Positions 44,116-53,164 of a stretch of 64,000 bases of DNA are shown here, in pieces (the stretch's first letter is position 1; each line of letters begins with the position of its first letter). The stretch lies in the NCBI RefSeq assembly GCF_023706045.1, contig NZ_BQYL01000001.1:1904001-1968000 (forward strand), written 5' to 3'. The position numbers and the translations under genes were made by a program. The notes below the pieces were generated by a model. That model made no database searches, was not told the origin of the DNA, and saw nothing but the letters and a program-made list of their open reading frames with translations. This DNA comes from Kangiella sp. TOML190 (GTDB taxonomy: Bacteria > Pseudomonadota > Gammaproteobacteria > Enterobacterales > Kangiellaceae).

Positions 44116-45435
44116 TTGTCACAGCCAGAAACCTTAGTAGAGTGGTTGGAGTGGTTAGAGTTTAACCATCCAACCGATAAGATCGAATTAGGCTTAGAAC
44201 GGCTAGCGGCAGTCGCTGCAAAGTTGCAGCTCGCTTCACCAAAAGCGCCAGTCATTACGGTTGCTGGTACCAATGGCAAAGGCTCAGTAATTGCTACACT
44301 AGAGTCCTTAGCCGAACAGCATAATTTAAACGTTGGCAGCTATACCTCGCCGCACCTTATCCAATTTAACGAACGAGTTAAGCTTAATGGCGAGCCAGTA
44401 AGTGATACTTTGTTAGTGCAGGCTTTTGCGCGGATTGCTAAAGCGCAAGAGGCGACGCCATTAACCTATTTTGAGTTCACTACTTTGGTGGCGCTTTACA
44501 TCTTTTCGCAGCAACAACTCGATTTTATCGCGCTTGAGGTGGGACTGGGTGGTCGTTTAGATGCGGTCAATATTGTTGATGCTGATATTGCGGTTATTAC
44601 TTCTATTGGACTCGATCATACCGATTGGCTTGGTGATGATTTATTCTCTATTGCCCAAGAAAAGGCTGGAGTTACGCGACAGGGACGCCCTGTTATTTTG
44701 GCCTCGGAGACGCTTGAGCCTTTGTTTGAAGAAGCTTTTGCACGAATAAAGCCACAAGTGTTATTGGAAAATAAAGATTACCAAATAATTGCTTCGCAAG
44801 ACCATTGGTCATTAAAAATCAACGAGTTAAAGTTCGAAAGTCTTGCCAATTCTAGTCTTTATATTCCGAATATGGCTGCGGCGATAGTTGCCTTCCATCA
44901 GTTATTTGCGGAGAAAGTGCAGTCGGCAGAGGTTCAGCAGGCGATTGCGCAAGCGACATTGATGGGGCGCTTTTATCGCTTATCCAACTTTCCACCCATT
45001 ATTGTGGATGTAGCGCACAACCCTGATTCGGCCAAGTTGCTTAATACTAAGCTAGCACAATTGGATAAAGATGCTGGAGCTAAAATTTGGGCGATTTGTG
45101 GCATGCTTAAAGATAAGGATATTGCCAATAGTTTGGCGCAAATGGTGCTGGTTGATCATTGGCTGTTAATAGACTTAGCTACCGCCCGCGGCGCTGACGG
45201 TAACCTATTGCAGCAAGAGCTTAATTTCTTAATGGATCAACAGGCATTACCCGTTGCGCGTATCAATAACTTTGGCAAGCTCGAGGCCGCTTATCGTTAT
45301 TTCAGTGAAAATGCTGATAATAGCGACTATTTGGTGGTATTTGGTTCTTTCGTAACGGTTGGGCAAATGCTAGAGTATTGGCAACAAAGCTTGGCTGATA
45401 TTCAGAAACGGGAAAAAGCGGAAAATGGAAGATAA
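44116..45435 (+). CDS. folC: Dihydrofolate synthase / folylpolyglutamate synthase
   Basis: FolC (439 aa) adds glutamate to dihydropteroate and extends the folate polyglutamate tail. The ATP loop is TVAGTNGKGSV (51-57), with TSPHLIQFNERVKL (omega loop) and EVGLGGRLDAVNIVD. The start appears to be a TTG at 44116 just 35 bases past accD; no ATG in the frame precedes the conserved N-terminus. The SPOR gene overlaps its end by 11 bases. Confidence 0.93.
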   Translation: MSQPETLVEWLEWLEFNHPTDKIELGLERLAAVAAKLQLASPKAPVITVAGTNGKGSVIATLESLAEQHNLNVGSYTSPHLIQFNERVKLNGEPVSDTLLVQAFARIAKAQEATPLTYFEFTTLVALYIFSQQQLDFIALEVGLGGRLDAVNIVDADIAVITSIGLDHTDWLGDDLFSIAQEKAGVTRQGRPVILASETLEPLFEEAFARIKPQVLLENKDYQIIASQDHWSLKINELKFESLANSSLYIPNMAAAIVAFHQLFAEKVQSAEVQQAIAQATLMGRFYRLSNFPPIIVDVAHNPDSAKLLNTKLAQLDKDAGAKIWAICGMLKDKDIANSLAQMVLVDHWLLIDLATARGADGNLLQQELNFLMDQQALPVARINNFGKLEAAYRYFSENADNSDYLVVFGSFVTVGQMLEYWQQSLADIQKREKAENGR

Positions 45436-46240
45436 GTTAAAATATCGTTTAGTGGGTGCTGCGGTGATCATCGCCATCGCTGCCTTCTTTTTGCCATTAA
45501 TCCTGGATAGCGAGAAATACCGTAAAGAGATTGTCTCGCAAATCCCGCCGATGCCAGAAGTTAAAACAGAGCCTGCGCAACCGTTGCAAGAGTCGGCGAC
45601 GACTGAAGTTAGTGGCCAAAGGAATGAAAAACCTCAAGAAAAAGGCTCATTGGTTATAAACTTGGATGAAAAATTTGAACCACAAGTTGATAATACAAAA
45701 GACAGCGCTACCGACGCATCCGATGTGAATTCTCAAGTTAAAGTCGCTGAAAACAGCCAAGAGAACAAAACTCAAGCGAGCAAATCGGTAGCCAATCAAG
45801 AGTCAAGCAAAAAGCCTGAAACAGCAACAAACCAAGCCGTCAAAGTCGATAACAAGTCAGAGACCAATAAAACAGCAGCTACAGAAGATAAGATCAAAGA
45901 AGCGGCCAAGCAAGCCACTAAAGTCGCTCAAAAAGTTGAGCCGCCAAAAGCCAAGCCAGAAACCAAGACTAAGCCAATAGTAGCCAAAGCGCCTACATTT
46001 AAAGAAAAGGCTTATGTTATCCAAATTGGTACTTTTTCCAATAAAGACAATGCTAAAAAGTTGGTTTCGGATCTTCGAAAGCAAGAATTTAGAGCTTATC
46101 AACGGGTGGATAAGGATTATGCTCGAGTTTACGTCGGCCCTTATCCAGAGAAAAAATTAGCCGAGTCTCGCAGCGATAAACTGGCTGATATTGTTGGTAA
46201 TAGCGTTAAAGTGATTGAGTTTGATCCAATCGCACATTAA
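45425..46240 (+). CDS. SPOR-domain inner-membrane protein (DedD-like)
   Basis: The 271-aa protein has a short cytoplasmic start, one membrane helix (LVGAAVIIAIAAFFLPLIL), a long Lys/Glu/Ala-rich periplasmic linker (about 40-195), and a C-terminal SPOR domain (AYVIQIGTFSNKDNAKKLVSDLRKQ, about 195-268). SPOR domains bind denuded septal peptidoglycan, so it probably acts at the division site like DedD. Position between folC and cvpA is that of dedD in E. coli. Confidence 0.9.
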   Translation: MEDKLKYRLVGAAVIIAIAAFFLPLILDSEKYRKEIVSQIPPMPEVKTEPAQPLQESATTEVSGQRNEKPQEKGSLVINLDEKFEPQVDNTKDSATDASDVNSQVKVAENSQENKTQASKSVANQESSKKPETATNQAVKVDNKSETNKTAATEDKIKEAAKQATKVAQKVEPPKAKPETKTKPIVAKAPTFKEKAYVIQIGTFSNKDNAKKLVSDLRKQEFRAYQRVDKDYARVYVGPYPEKKLAESRSDKLADIVGNSVKVIEFDPIAH

Positions 46241-46262
46241 TGTTTCCGTTATTGGGTAGCTC

Positions 46263-46271
46263 TGTTAAAAT
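46263..46271 (+). promoter_or_regulatory. Likely extended -10 promoter of cvpA-purF
   Basis: TG-T-TAAAAT, 29 bases before the cvpA ATG. Same string as upstream of accD and gltX. Confidence 0.4.
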
Positions 46272-46299
46272 ATGCCCAACTTCACAAAAATAGATTGCT

Positions 46300-46929
46300 A
46301 TGGTTTGGGTTGATTGGGCCATTTTGGCCATTATTGGGCTCTCTGCCTTAATCAGTTTGATGCGCGGCTTTGTGCGTGAAGCCTTATCTCTTGCTGGCTG
46401 GATTGCAGCTTTTCTTTTAGCCAAAACTTTTTACGAACCCGTTGCACAAATGTTGGTTGAGCATATTGAAACCAACAGCTTGCGGCTTGGCGTGGCCTGG
46501 GTCAGTATCTTCATCATTACCCTATTTATTGCTGGTGTGATTAATTACATGATTGGGAAAATGATCGATAAAGCAGGCTTAAGCGGCACCGATCGTTTTT
46601 TGGGTATGGGTTTTGGGGCATTGCGAGGAGTTTTGATCGTTGCTTTGATCATCTTAGGCTTAAGACAGTTTACTCCTGTACCGAAAGATGATTGGTGGGG
46701 CGAATCAAAGCTAATTCCGCACATGGAAGTGGTTGCAGAATGGTTTTACGATAAGTTAGGAGATGTGGTTGATATCCCAGAGTTGGAGAAAAACCAATCT
46801 AACAAGTCGCCTGAAGATCAACCGATGCCTTTAGATCCCATTCAAGCTAAAGCGCAAAAGGCTTTATTAGAGCAGGGGTTAGAGCAGCTTCAAGATTCAA
46901 CAGTAGAGCAAGACGATTCAGATCAGTAA
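46300..46929 (+). CDS. cvpA: CvpA family membrane protein
   Basis: The 209-aa protein has four predicted membrane helices (WAILAIIGLSALISLM, WIAAFLLAKTF, WVSIFIITLFIAGVINYMIG, GALRGVLIVALIILGL) with the CvpA motifs RGFVREALSLAGW and DRFLGMGFGALRG, followed by a charged C-terminal tail. CvpA was named for colicin V production; in enterobacteria it supports envelope robustness. purF follows 25 bases on, as in E. coli. Confidence 0.93.
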   Translation: MVWVDWAILAIIGLSALISLMRGFVREALSLAGWIAAFLLAKTFYEPVAQMLVEHIETNSLRLGVAWVSIFIITLFIAGVINYMIGKMIDKAGLSGTDRFLGMGFGALRGVLIVALIILGLRQFTPVPKDDWWGESKLIPHMEVVAEWFYDKLGDVVDIPELEKNQSNKSPEDQPMPLDPIQAKAQKALLEQGLEQLQDSTVEQDDSDQ

Positions 46930-46954
46930 AGATTAAGCAAAGGTTAAACAAAAT

Positions 46955-48466
46955 ATGTGCGGTATAGTTGGTATTGTAGGAAAATCTCCTGTTAACCAAA
47001 GTATCTATGATGCTTTGACCGTGTTACAACACCGAGGGCAGGATGCGGCAGGTATTGTAACCAGCGACGATGGACGTCTTTATTTACGCAAAGATAATGG
47101 TCTGGTGCGCGATGTATTTCATACTCGCCATATGCGCCGTTTGACCGGTAATACTGGTATTGGTCATGTGCGTTACCCAACGGCAGGCAGTTCCACCAGT
47201 GCCGAAGCGCAACCGCTGTATGTGAACTCACCCTACGGTATAACCTTAGCACATAATGGTAATTTAACTAACGATGAGCAACTCAAAAAAGAATTGTATT
47301 TGACCGATCGCCGTCATTTAAATACTAACTCAGATTCTGAAGTGTTGCTTAATGTGTTGGCGCACGAATTACAAATTAAAGATAAAAACAAGTTGTCTGC
47401 TGATGAGATTTTCGCTGCGGTTGCGCGGGTTTTCGAGCGTTGCCAAGGCGCTTATGCAGCTGTTGCACTGATCAGTGGACACGGCCTTTTGTGTTTCCGA
47501 GATCCCCATGGTATTCGTCCGGCGGTTTATGGTAAGCGAGTTACCGACGCTGGAACCGAGTATATGGTCGCTTCCGAGTCAGTGGCTTTGGATGCACTGG
47601 GTTTCGAGTTGATTGGCGATATTGGCGCTGGCGAAGCGGTGTTTATCAATGAAGAAGGCGAGCTTTTCAGAAAGCAATGTGTTGCGAATCAACAGTTGAC
47701 GCCTTGTATTTTTGAGCATGTCTATTTAGCGCGTCCGGATTCCTTGATTGACAATGTGTCGGTTTATAAAGCTCGTTTGCGTATGGGCGAGCAATTGGCC
47801 GAAAAGATTAATCGCGTTTGGCCGGATCACGATATTGATGTGGTGATCCCGATCCCAGACACTTCGTTAACTTCGGCCGTGCAATTAGCGCATGAATTAG
47901 GCGTTAAAATGCGTCATGGTTTCATCAAAAATCGTTATATTGGTCGCACTTTTATTATGCCCGGTCAGCAGATGCGCAAGAAAAGCGTGCGGCAAAAACT
48001 CAATGCTATCGATTTGGAATTTAAGGGCAAAAATGTTTTGCTAGTGGACGACTCAATTGTTCGAGGCACCACATCGGGTCAAATCATTGAGATGGCTCGC
48101 GAAGCGGGTGCTAATAAAGTGTATTTTGCTTCCGCAGCGCCGCCAGTACGCTATCCAAACGTTTACGGTATTGATATGCCTGCTGCTAATGAATTGATTG
48201 CTCACGGTCGAACAGAAGACGAAGTTGGTGACCTGATTGGCGCGGATCGAATTTTTTACCAAGATATTGAGGATATGGTGGAAGCGGTACGCGAAGGTAA
48301 TCCAAATATTGAAAAGTTTGATTTGTCCGTATTTGATGGAAATTATATTACCGGCGGTATCAACGAAGATTACTTGAAGCGGCTTGAAGATTTGCGCAAT
48401 GACAGTGCAAAAAAAGAGACCGACATCGAAGATGTTGCCATGGTTATGGACCTGCATAATCAATAA
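46955..48466 (+). CDS. purF: Amidophosphoribosyltransferase
   Basis: PurF (503 aa) makes phosphoribosylamine from PRPP and glutamine, the first committed step of purine synthesis. The glutaminase nucleophile is Cys2 (MCGIVGIVG) after removal of Met1, and the PRPP loop is [17 protein letters not shown] at about 360-376. There is no propeptide, as in the E. coli enzyme. No PurR-like palindrome is obvious before cvpA. Confidence 0.97.
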   Translation: MCGIVGIVGKSPVNQSIYDALTVLQHRGQDAAGIVTSDDGRLYLRKDNGLVRDVFHTRHMRRLTGNTGIGHVRYPTAGSSTSAEAQPLYVNSPYGITLAHNGNLTNDEQLKKELYLTDRRHLNTNSDSEVLLNVLAHELQIKDKNKLSADEIFAAVARVFERCQGAYAAVALISGHGLLCFRDPHGIRPAVYGKRVTDAGTEYMVASESVALDALGFELIGDIGAGEAVFINEEGELFRKQCVANQQLTPCIFEHVYLARPDSLIDNVSVYKARLRMGEQLAEKINRVWPDHDIDVVIPIPDTSLTSAVQLAHELGVKMRHGFIKNRYIGRTFIMPGQQMRKKSVRQKLNAIDLEFKGKNVLLVDDSIVRGTTSGQIIEMAREAGANKVYFASAAPPVRYPNVYGIDMPAANELIAHGRTEDEVGDLIGADRIFYQDIEDMVEAVREGNPNIEKFDLSVFDGNYITGGINEDYLKRLEDLRNDSAKKETDIEDVAMVMDLHNQ

Positions 48467-48467
48467 T

Positions 48468-49031
48468 ATGCGTTATTTCTTTAAGTATCTTTTGCGATTG
48501 TTGGGCTGGAAGCTGGTTGGCGAAATGCCAGAGCAGAAAAAGGTAGTTTTTATTTTTGCGCCGCATACTTCCAATTGGGATTTTGTGATCATGATGATGG
48601 CACGTTTCTGTTATCGTATGAAACCTGCTTACCTTGGTAAACATACTTTATTTAAGCCACCTTTTGGTTGGTTTTTTAAGTGGCTTGGTGGCATTCCTGT
48701 GGAGCGTTCTAGCTCGCACAATGTTGTCGATCAAGTGGTCGCGATTATCAATGAACGAGACGAAATCGCTCTTGCGTTGGCGCCAGAAGGGACTCGTAGC
48801 AAAACCGATAAGTGGAAAAGTGGCTTTTACCATATCGCCTTGAAAGCACAAGTTCCGCTAGTGATGGCTTTTTTAGATAAAAGTACCAAGACCTTAGGTA
48901 TTGGTGCTACTATTTATCTAACTGGGGATAAAGAACAGGATATGGATACCATCCGTGATTTTTACCAAGATAAAGTAGGAATTAAACCAGAATTAGCGAG
49001 CGATATAAGACTTGAGGTTAAGGATAGCTAG
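48468..49031 (+). CDS. 1-acyl-glycerol-3-phosphate acyltransferase family protein (PlsC-like)
   Basis: The 187-aa product has the acyltransferase motifs FAPHTSNWDFVIM (HxxxxD) and APEGTRSKTDKWKSGFYHIA. It is shorter than PlsC (about 245) and has only a weak N-terminal helix, like the small family members whose acceptor is often not a glycerophosphate. The frame extends to 48384 inside purF, but the ATG at 48468, one base after the purF stop, is the natural start. The next gene overlaps its end by 20 bases. Confidence 0.85.
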   Translation: MRYFFKYLLRLLGWKLVGEMPEQKKVVFIFAPHTSNWDFVIMMMARFCYRMKPAYLGKHTLFKPPFGWFFKWLGGIPVERSSSHNVVDQVVAIINERDEIALALAPEGTRSKTDKWKSGFYHIALKAQVPLVMAFLDKSTKTLGIGATIYLTGDKEQDMDTIRDFYQDKVGIKPELASDIRLEVKDS

Positions 49032-52000
49032 GAGACTCATCTCATCACAATTTTTTAATGGCTTTTGTGCCATTAGTCTGCTTGTTTTTTCAATTTCTTT
49101 TTGTGCCAGTTTGTTGGCTAGCAATGACAATGCCCGCTTTACTCGGATCAATATTCAAGAGGGCTTAAGCCAAACTAGCATTACTGATATGGTGCAAGAT
49201 GCGCAAGGTTTTATGTGGGTTGCAACCCAATCAGGGCTGAACCGATACGATGGCCATCAGTTTGAAATTTTCTCCAAACAAGTTGGGGATAAAGCTTCCT
49301 TATCGGCTAATTACATAACCCGTTTAGCATTGGATAAGTCCGATAACGTCTGGGTACAGACACTGCAGGGTTTGGATAGTATTAACTCAAACGATCTCAG
49401 GATCATCAATTGGCAACCTGTCATTGACAACTATCTGCAACAAGAAGCAACTGCCGATAATACTTATGATAATACCCAAGTTACGGATTTTCGAGTAGCG
49501 GCTGATGGTACTCTCTTATTATTGATTAATTTCGAAACACTTTTAAGGCTCGATCCAAGAACTAAAAAGTTAGAAAACATCAGCAGCTTTTATCAAGCTC
49601 AAGTCAAACAAAGCATAACAGGTTTTCTAATATTAGAACACGGACGTTTATTGTTAAACTCGAATAGCTGTTTCTACTTTTACAGCTCAGACTTACAGTT
49701 CGAGCGCAGTCGTTGTTTTAGCGATGATTTGTATGGAATTATTTTTCACAGCTCAACCTTGCAAAACAACTTGGTGCTGATTAATGGCATGAATGGGTTT
49801 TATCAGTATGATTTAACAACTGATCAGCTACAATTTTACAAGGTAAGAAGTAGCAAGACTCAGTCAGAAGTGGCAGTTTCTGACGTGCTGATTGAAGGTG
49901 ATTCCTACTGGATCGCTACGAGTTCAGGTTTAAAACAGTTTAAGCCCAAAGAGGGCAAAAATAGTAAAGAGTACTTTTACGATTCGAGCGACATAACTTC
50001 GCTAAGCAACAATCAGGTTACACGCTTGGTAAGAACCAAAGATGGAGTGCTTTGGATTGGTACTAGCCTTGGTTTGAGCTTGTTAAAACCTTATCAGCAA
50101 TTTGAGCATTTACTGCAACAGCGTGAAGTTAAGACATTCGAATTGGCAAATTTAGCTACCAGTATATTGGTCGATCATGCTGGCTATCTTTGGATCGGTA
50201 CTTCAAGTTCCGGTGTTTATCGCTATAGCCCTGATAGGGCACTATTAAATAATTTCTTACGTTTCCAGCATACACCGCAAGAGCGTCATTTAGGCTTTGT
50301 AAGAACTATTCTAGAAGATGCCCATCACAATATTTGGGTATTAGCTGAAAATGGTATCTCAATAAAGCGAAATAATAGCGATCAATTCCAAACCTACCCA
50401 TTTTTTAAATTCAAAGATTTGAAATTGGATTTAGGTTTTATGTATGACTTGTTGCAAGATCGTCATGGCAACTTTTGGCTTGGTGGCGAAGAAGGTTTCT
50501 ATAAACTAAAAATTCCCATAGATGCTGCTGGTGTTCCGCTATTGAAGCAAATAGAGATAGAGGATTTTACCCATAAATTACCTCGAGACTACCTAAACAC
50601 AGAATACGGTATTTATAGCCTGTATGAGGATCTGCAAGGTTTTATTTGGGTTGGCGGCAGCAACGGTTTATTGCGGGTAAATCCAATAAACCTAGCGGTA
50701 GAATATTATTATTATCAATCTAACGACTCCACCACTATTTCGTCTTCAGATATCAACGTCATTTATGAAGATCTAAATGGTGTTTTATGGATTGGTACCA
50801 GCGAAGGTTTGAATCGGGTTTATTATAATGATGATGGTAAAATCCGTTTTAAACGAATCGGAATTAAAGACGGTTTTTCCAGTGATTATATTAGTTCTAT
50901 AGAGTCTGATGAAAAAGGGTTTTTATGGATAAGCACCCACCGTGGTTTGGTTCGCTACCATCCTAATAACCTAGTTCCGATCATCAATTATTCCTACGAA
51001 GATGGTTTACAACACAATGAATTTTACGTTAATTCATCATTTCACGATGATGAGGACGTTTTATATTTTGGTGGAAGTAATGGTGTCAGCAGTTTTAAAC
51101 CTGAAGAAATAGTCGCAAAAGAAAGGGTCAACAAGTTACAGATTACTAAAGTAAATCAGGGTGACTTGATTTACCCGCTAACCTCATTAACCAATGGCAT
51201 TAAACTCGAAAAAGAACAGCCATTAGACATTAAAATTTCTAACTTTGACTTCAAGTCGAGTAAAAAATTAACCGCAAGATACAAGATTTCAAGTTACGGT
51301 AATGAGTGGCAGCTGCTTGCTAATAATCAGTTTCGTATTCATCAGATAGAGCGTCCGATTAGCATAACAATCCAACAAAAAGATGTTAACGGGCAGTGGG
51401 TAATGCCAGGCATTAGTCTTGATATCGAGCCAAAATTTTCACTCTATAAACTAGAAACTTTAAAATGGTTATTAATAACATTGCTGTTTATTGTAATGGC
51501 GCTGATGGTATTTTTCTTGGTACAAAAACTAAGACGCGAAAGAAAGGTTGTTGATTTAAGGCTAAAAAGAGAAAAAGCTAAGCAAACCTTATTAATGGAA
51601 GAAAAGCTAAGTCTTTTGCATCAAGTGGAAGACTTGCAATACTCACTGTCTGAGCAACGGTTTTTAGCGGATAAAATTAAAAGTGAGTTAGAGCAGAAAG
51701 AGTCGAAAGATGATCTTACTGGATTGTTTAGTAAAGCTTATATTCGTAGAAATATTCAGCATGAGCTAAAAACTATCGATAATTCGTGGCAAGACACTAA
51801 GCAAAAAGGAATTTACTTAGGGGTTTTTAGTGTTGAGATTGATAGTTTTCATTCGATTAAAGAACAAAATGGTCACTTGAGCGCCAATGAAATTCTAAAG
51901 CAATTGGCTGATTGTCTGCGCTCAATTTGTTATGGCACTGACATTATTGTGCGTTGGGAAGGGGCTGCTATTTTAATTTTAAGTCGCGGTATTTCTAAGC

Positions 52001-52362
52001 GTGAACAGATGGTCTTGTCAGAAAAGATTAGAAATATTGTTGCTGCGCGAAAATTCGATATCTCTAATGGTAAAAAAGTCGATATTACCGTCAGTATTGG
52101 TTTTACCCGCTATCCTTTTGTGGATACTAAATTTAATAGCAAGCAATTAAACTGGTCAAAAGTTAACTTTATTGCTGAAACGGCCTTAAGCGTTGCCCAG
52201 TCTAACAGCATGAATGCTTGGGTTGGTGTCTTCTCGAATCAGTTTACCGATCCGTCTAATCTTGATAAAAAATTGCTAAGCGAGCTACCCACTTTAGTTA
52301 ATAATGGGCAACTCGATTATGTTTCTTCCATTCCGAAATCTAAAAAGATTCAATGGGATTAG
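49012..52362 (+). CDS. Two-component-propeller sensor with Y_Y_Y and degenerate GGDEF domain
   Basis: The 1116-aa envelope sensor has a basic signal peptide (RLRIARR then hydrophobic), a long extracytoplasmic region with at least eight reg_prop blades (such as GFMWVATQSGLNRYDG, GVLWIGTSLGL, GYLWIGTSSSG, GFIWVGGSNGL, GVLWIGTSEGLNRV, GFLWISTHRGL), a Y_Y_Y domain before the single membrane helix (about 817-838), a coiled coil, and a GGDEF domain (about 905-1085). The GGDEF signature is replaced by RWEGAAILIL, so it probably has no cyclase activity; EIDSFHSIKEQNGHLSANEIL is the partly kept nucleotide-side motif. The TTG start at 49012 overlaps the upstream gene; later candidates are ATA or ATC only (ATC at 49039 has AGGAG 4 bases before it). 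Confidence 0.85.
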   Translation: MRLRIARRLISSQFFNGFCAISLLVFSISFCASLLASNDNARFTRINIQEGLSQTSITDMVQDAQGFMWVATQSGLNRYDGHQFEIFSKQVGDKASLSANYITRLALDKSDNVWVQTLQGLDSINSNDLRIINWQPVIDNYLQQEATADNTYDNTQVTDFRVAADGTLLLLINFETLLRLDPRTKKLENISSFYQAQVKQSITGFLILEHGRLLLNSNSCFYFYSSDLQFERSRCFSDDLYGIIFHSSTLQNNLVLINGMNGFYQYDLTTDQLQFYKVRSSKTQSEVAVSDVLIEGDSYWIATSSGLKQFKPKEGKNSKEYFYDSSDITSLSNNQVTRLVRTKDGVLWIGTSLGLSLLKPYQQFEHLLQQREVKTFELANLATSILVDHAGYLWIGTSSSGVYRYSPDRALLNNFLRFQHTPQERHLGFVRTILEDAHHNIWVLAENGISIKRNNSDQFQTYPFFKFKDLKLDLGFMYDLLQDRHGNFWLGGEEGFYKLKIPIDAAGVPLLKQIEIEDFTHKLPRDYLNTEYGIYSLYEDLQGFIWVGGSNGLLRVNPINLAVEYYYYQSNDSTTISSSDINVIYEDLNGVLWIGTSEGLNRVYYNDDGKIRFKRIGIKDGFSSDYISSIESDEKGFLWISTHRGLVRYHPNNLVPIINYSYEDGLQHNEFYVNSSFHDDEDVLYFGGSNGVSSFKPEEIVAKERVNKLQITKVNQGDLIYPLTSLTNGIKLEKEQPLDIKISNFDFKSSKKLTARYKISSYGNEWQLLANNQFRIHQIERPISITIQQKDVNGQWVMPGISLDIEPKFSLYKLETLKWLLITLLFIVMALMVFFLVQKLRRERKVVDLRLKREKAKQTLLMEEKLSLLHQVEDLQYSLSEQRFLADKIKSELEQKESKDDLTGLFSKAYIRRNIQHELKTIDNSWQDTKQKGIYLGVFSVEIDSFHSIKEQNGHLSANEILKQLADCLRSICYGTDIIVRWEGAAILILSRGISKREQMVLSEKIRNIVAARKFDISNGKKVDITVSIGFTRYPFVDTKFNSKQLNWSKVNFIAETALSVAQSNSMNAWVGVFSNQFTDPSNLDKKLLSELPTLVNNGQLDYVSSIPKSKKIQWD

Positions 52363-52391
52363 TCTAAGCCAAATAAAAACTAAAGCCGCAC

Positions 52392-52997
52392 CTAGTTGGA
52401 GCGCTTGCGTTTTATAATCTTGGCTTCTTTTTGTCCATTTTGTCCTTGGCTTTCACTAACTTCTTCAATGTCAGTTTTAAACATAAAGACGTTAGCATCG
52501 GATCCGTCACCAGCGAAGATTATTTCTTTCTCTAGGTTATAAGATTGCAGAGTAGCCTTTAAAGCAGCTTTGACATCGTCAGATAGGTTGCCGCCAATAA
52601 TCATGATTTTGTCGTCCATGTTGAAATCTGTAGAGTCATGATCGGCACTAATAAAGCTAAAATTTGAGCCATGAGCGTCGTGAGGATTAAACAACTGAAT
52701 ATCTTTTCCGTCAAGAGTGATAATAGTGTTACCGTCTTGATCTTTGTTCGCAACAACAGAATTGCCAGACTCAGTGATAATAGTGCGCGATTCACCTTTA
52801 GCCAAGTCGGCTAAGATAAATTTCTCTGCTTGACCATTAACCACTAGTTCAACTAAAGCATCCTTATCATTTTCTTGCTCGATATGAATTTCAACCGTTT
52901 CAGTTTTTTCTTCAGCATTAAGGTTCAGCGCCGCTAGGCTTAAACCAAAAATTGCTGGGGTAAGGGCGATGTAGGTTGCTAGTTTCGAAAGTTTCAT
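52392..52997 (-). CDS. Unknown periplasmic protein under a sigma54 promoter
   Basis: I do not recognise the family. The 201-aa product (start at 52997, AGGAG upstream) has a signal peptide (cut near LNLNAEEK), a beta-rich body with IHIEQENDKDALVELVVNG and NTIITLDGKDIQLF, a segment DDKIMIIGGNLSDDVKAALKATL, and a basic tail (KIIKRKRSN). Two cysteines or metal motifs are absent. The TTGGCAC-N5-TTGC promoter 77 bases before the start, and the sigma54 regulator gene just upstream on the same strand, suggest this is the direct target of that two-component system. Confidence 0.65.
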   Translation of the reverse strand: MKLSKLATYIALTPAIFGLSLAALNLNAEEKTETVEIHIEQENDKDALVELVVNGQAEKFILADLAKGESRTIITESGNSVVANKDQDGNTIITLDGKDIQLFNPHDAHGSNFSFISADHDSTDFNMDDKIMIIGGNLSDDVKAALKATLQSYNLEKEIIFAGDGSDANVFMFKTDIEEVSESQGQNGQKEAKIIKRKRSN

Positions 52998-53073
52998 TTT
53001 TAACTTCTCCTGTAATGTAAAAGGGTAACGCAACATAATCATTGCTGTTGTTATGCTGTCACTAAATTAATAA

Positions 53074-53089
53074 GCAAGAAGTGTGCCAA
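53074..53089 (-). promoter_or_regulatory. Sigma54 (-24/-12) promoter of the periplasmic-protein gene
   Basis: On the minus strand TTGGCAC-ACTTC-TTGC matches the consensus TGGCAC-N5-TTGC exactly, with correct GG-to-GC spacing. Transcription would start near 53062 and give a leader of about 65 bases. Almost the same string sits before the histidine kinase gene. Confidence 0.85.
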
Positions 53090-53164
53090 CTTTTATTGCT
53101 TGTCGGTCATGCCGTGAGGCGTCAGTTGGACTTTTTGGACACCCCAAGTCCCGATATCAGGATT

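Noticed and set aside
48053-48463. Minus-strand frame of 136 codons inside purF
   Set aside because: Antisense to a complete, well-conserved purF; no ribosome site or family resemblance.
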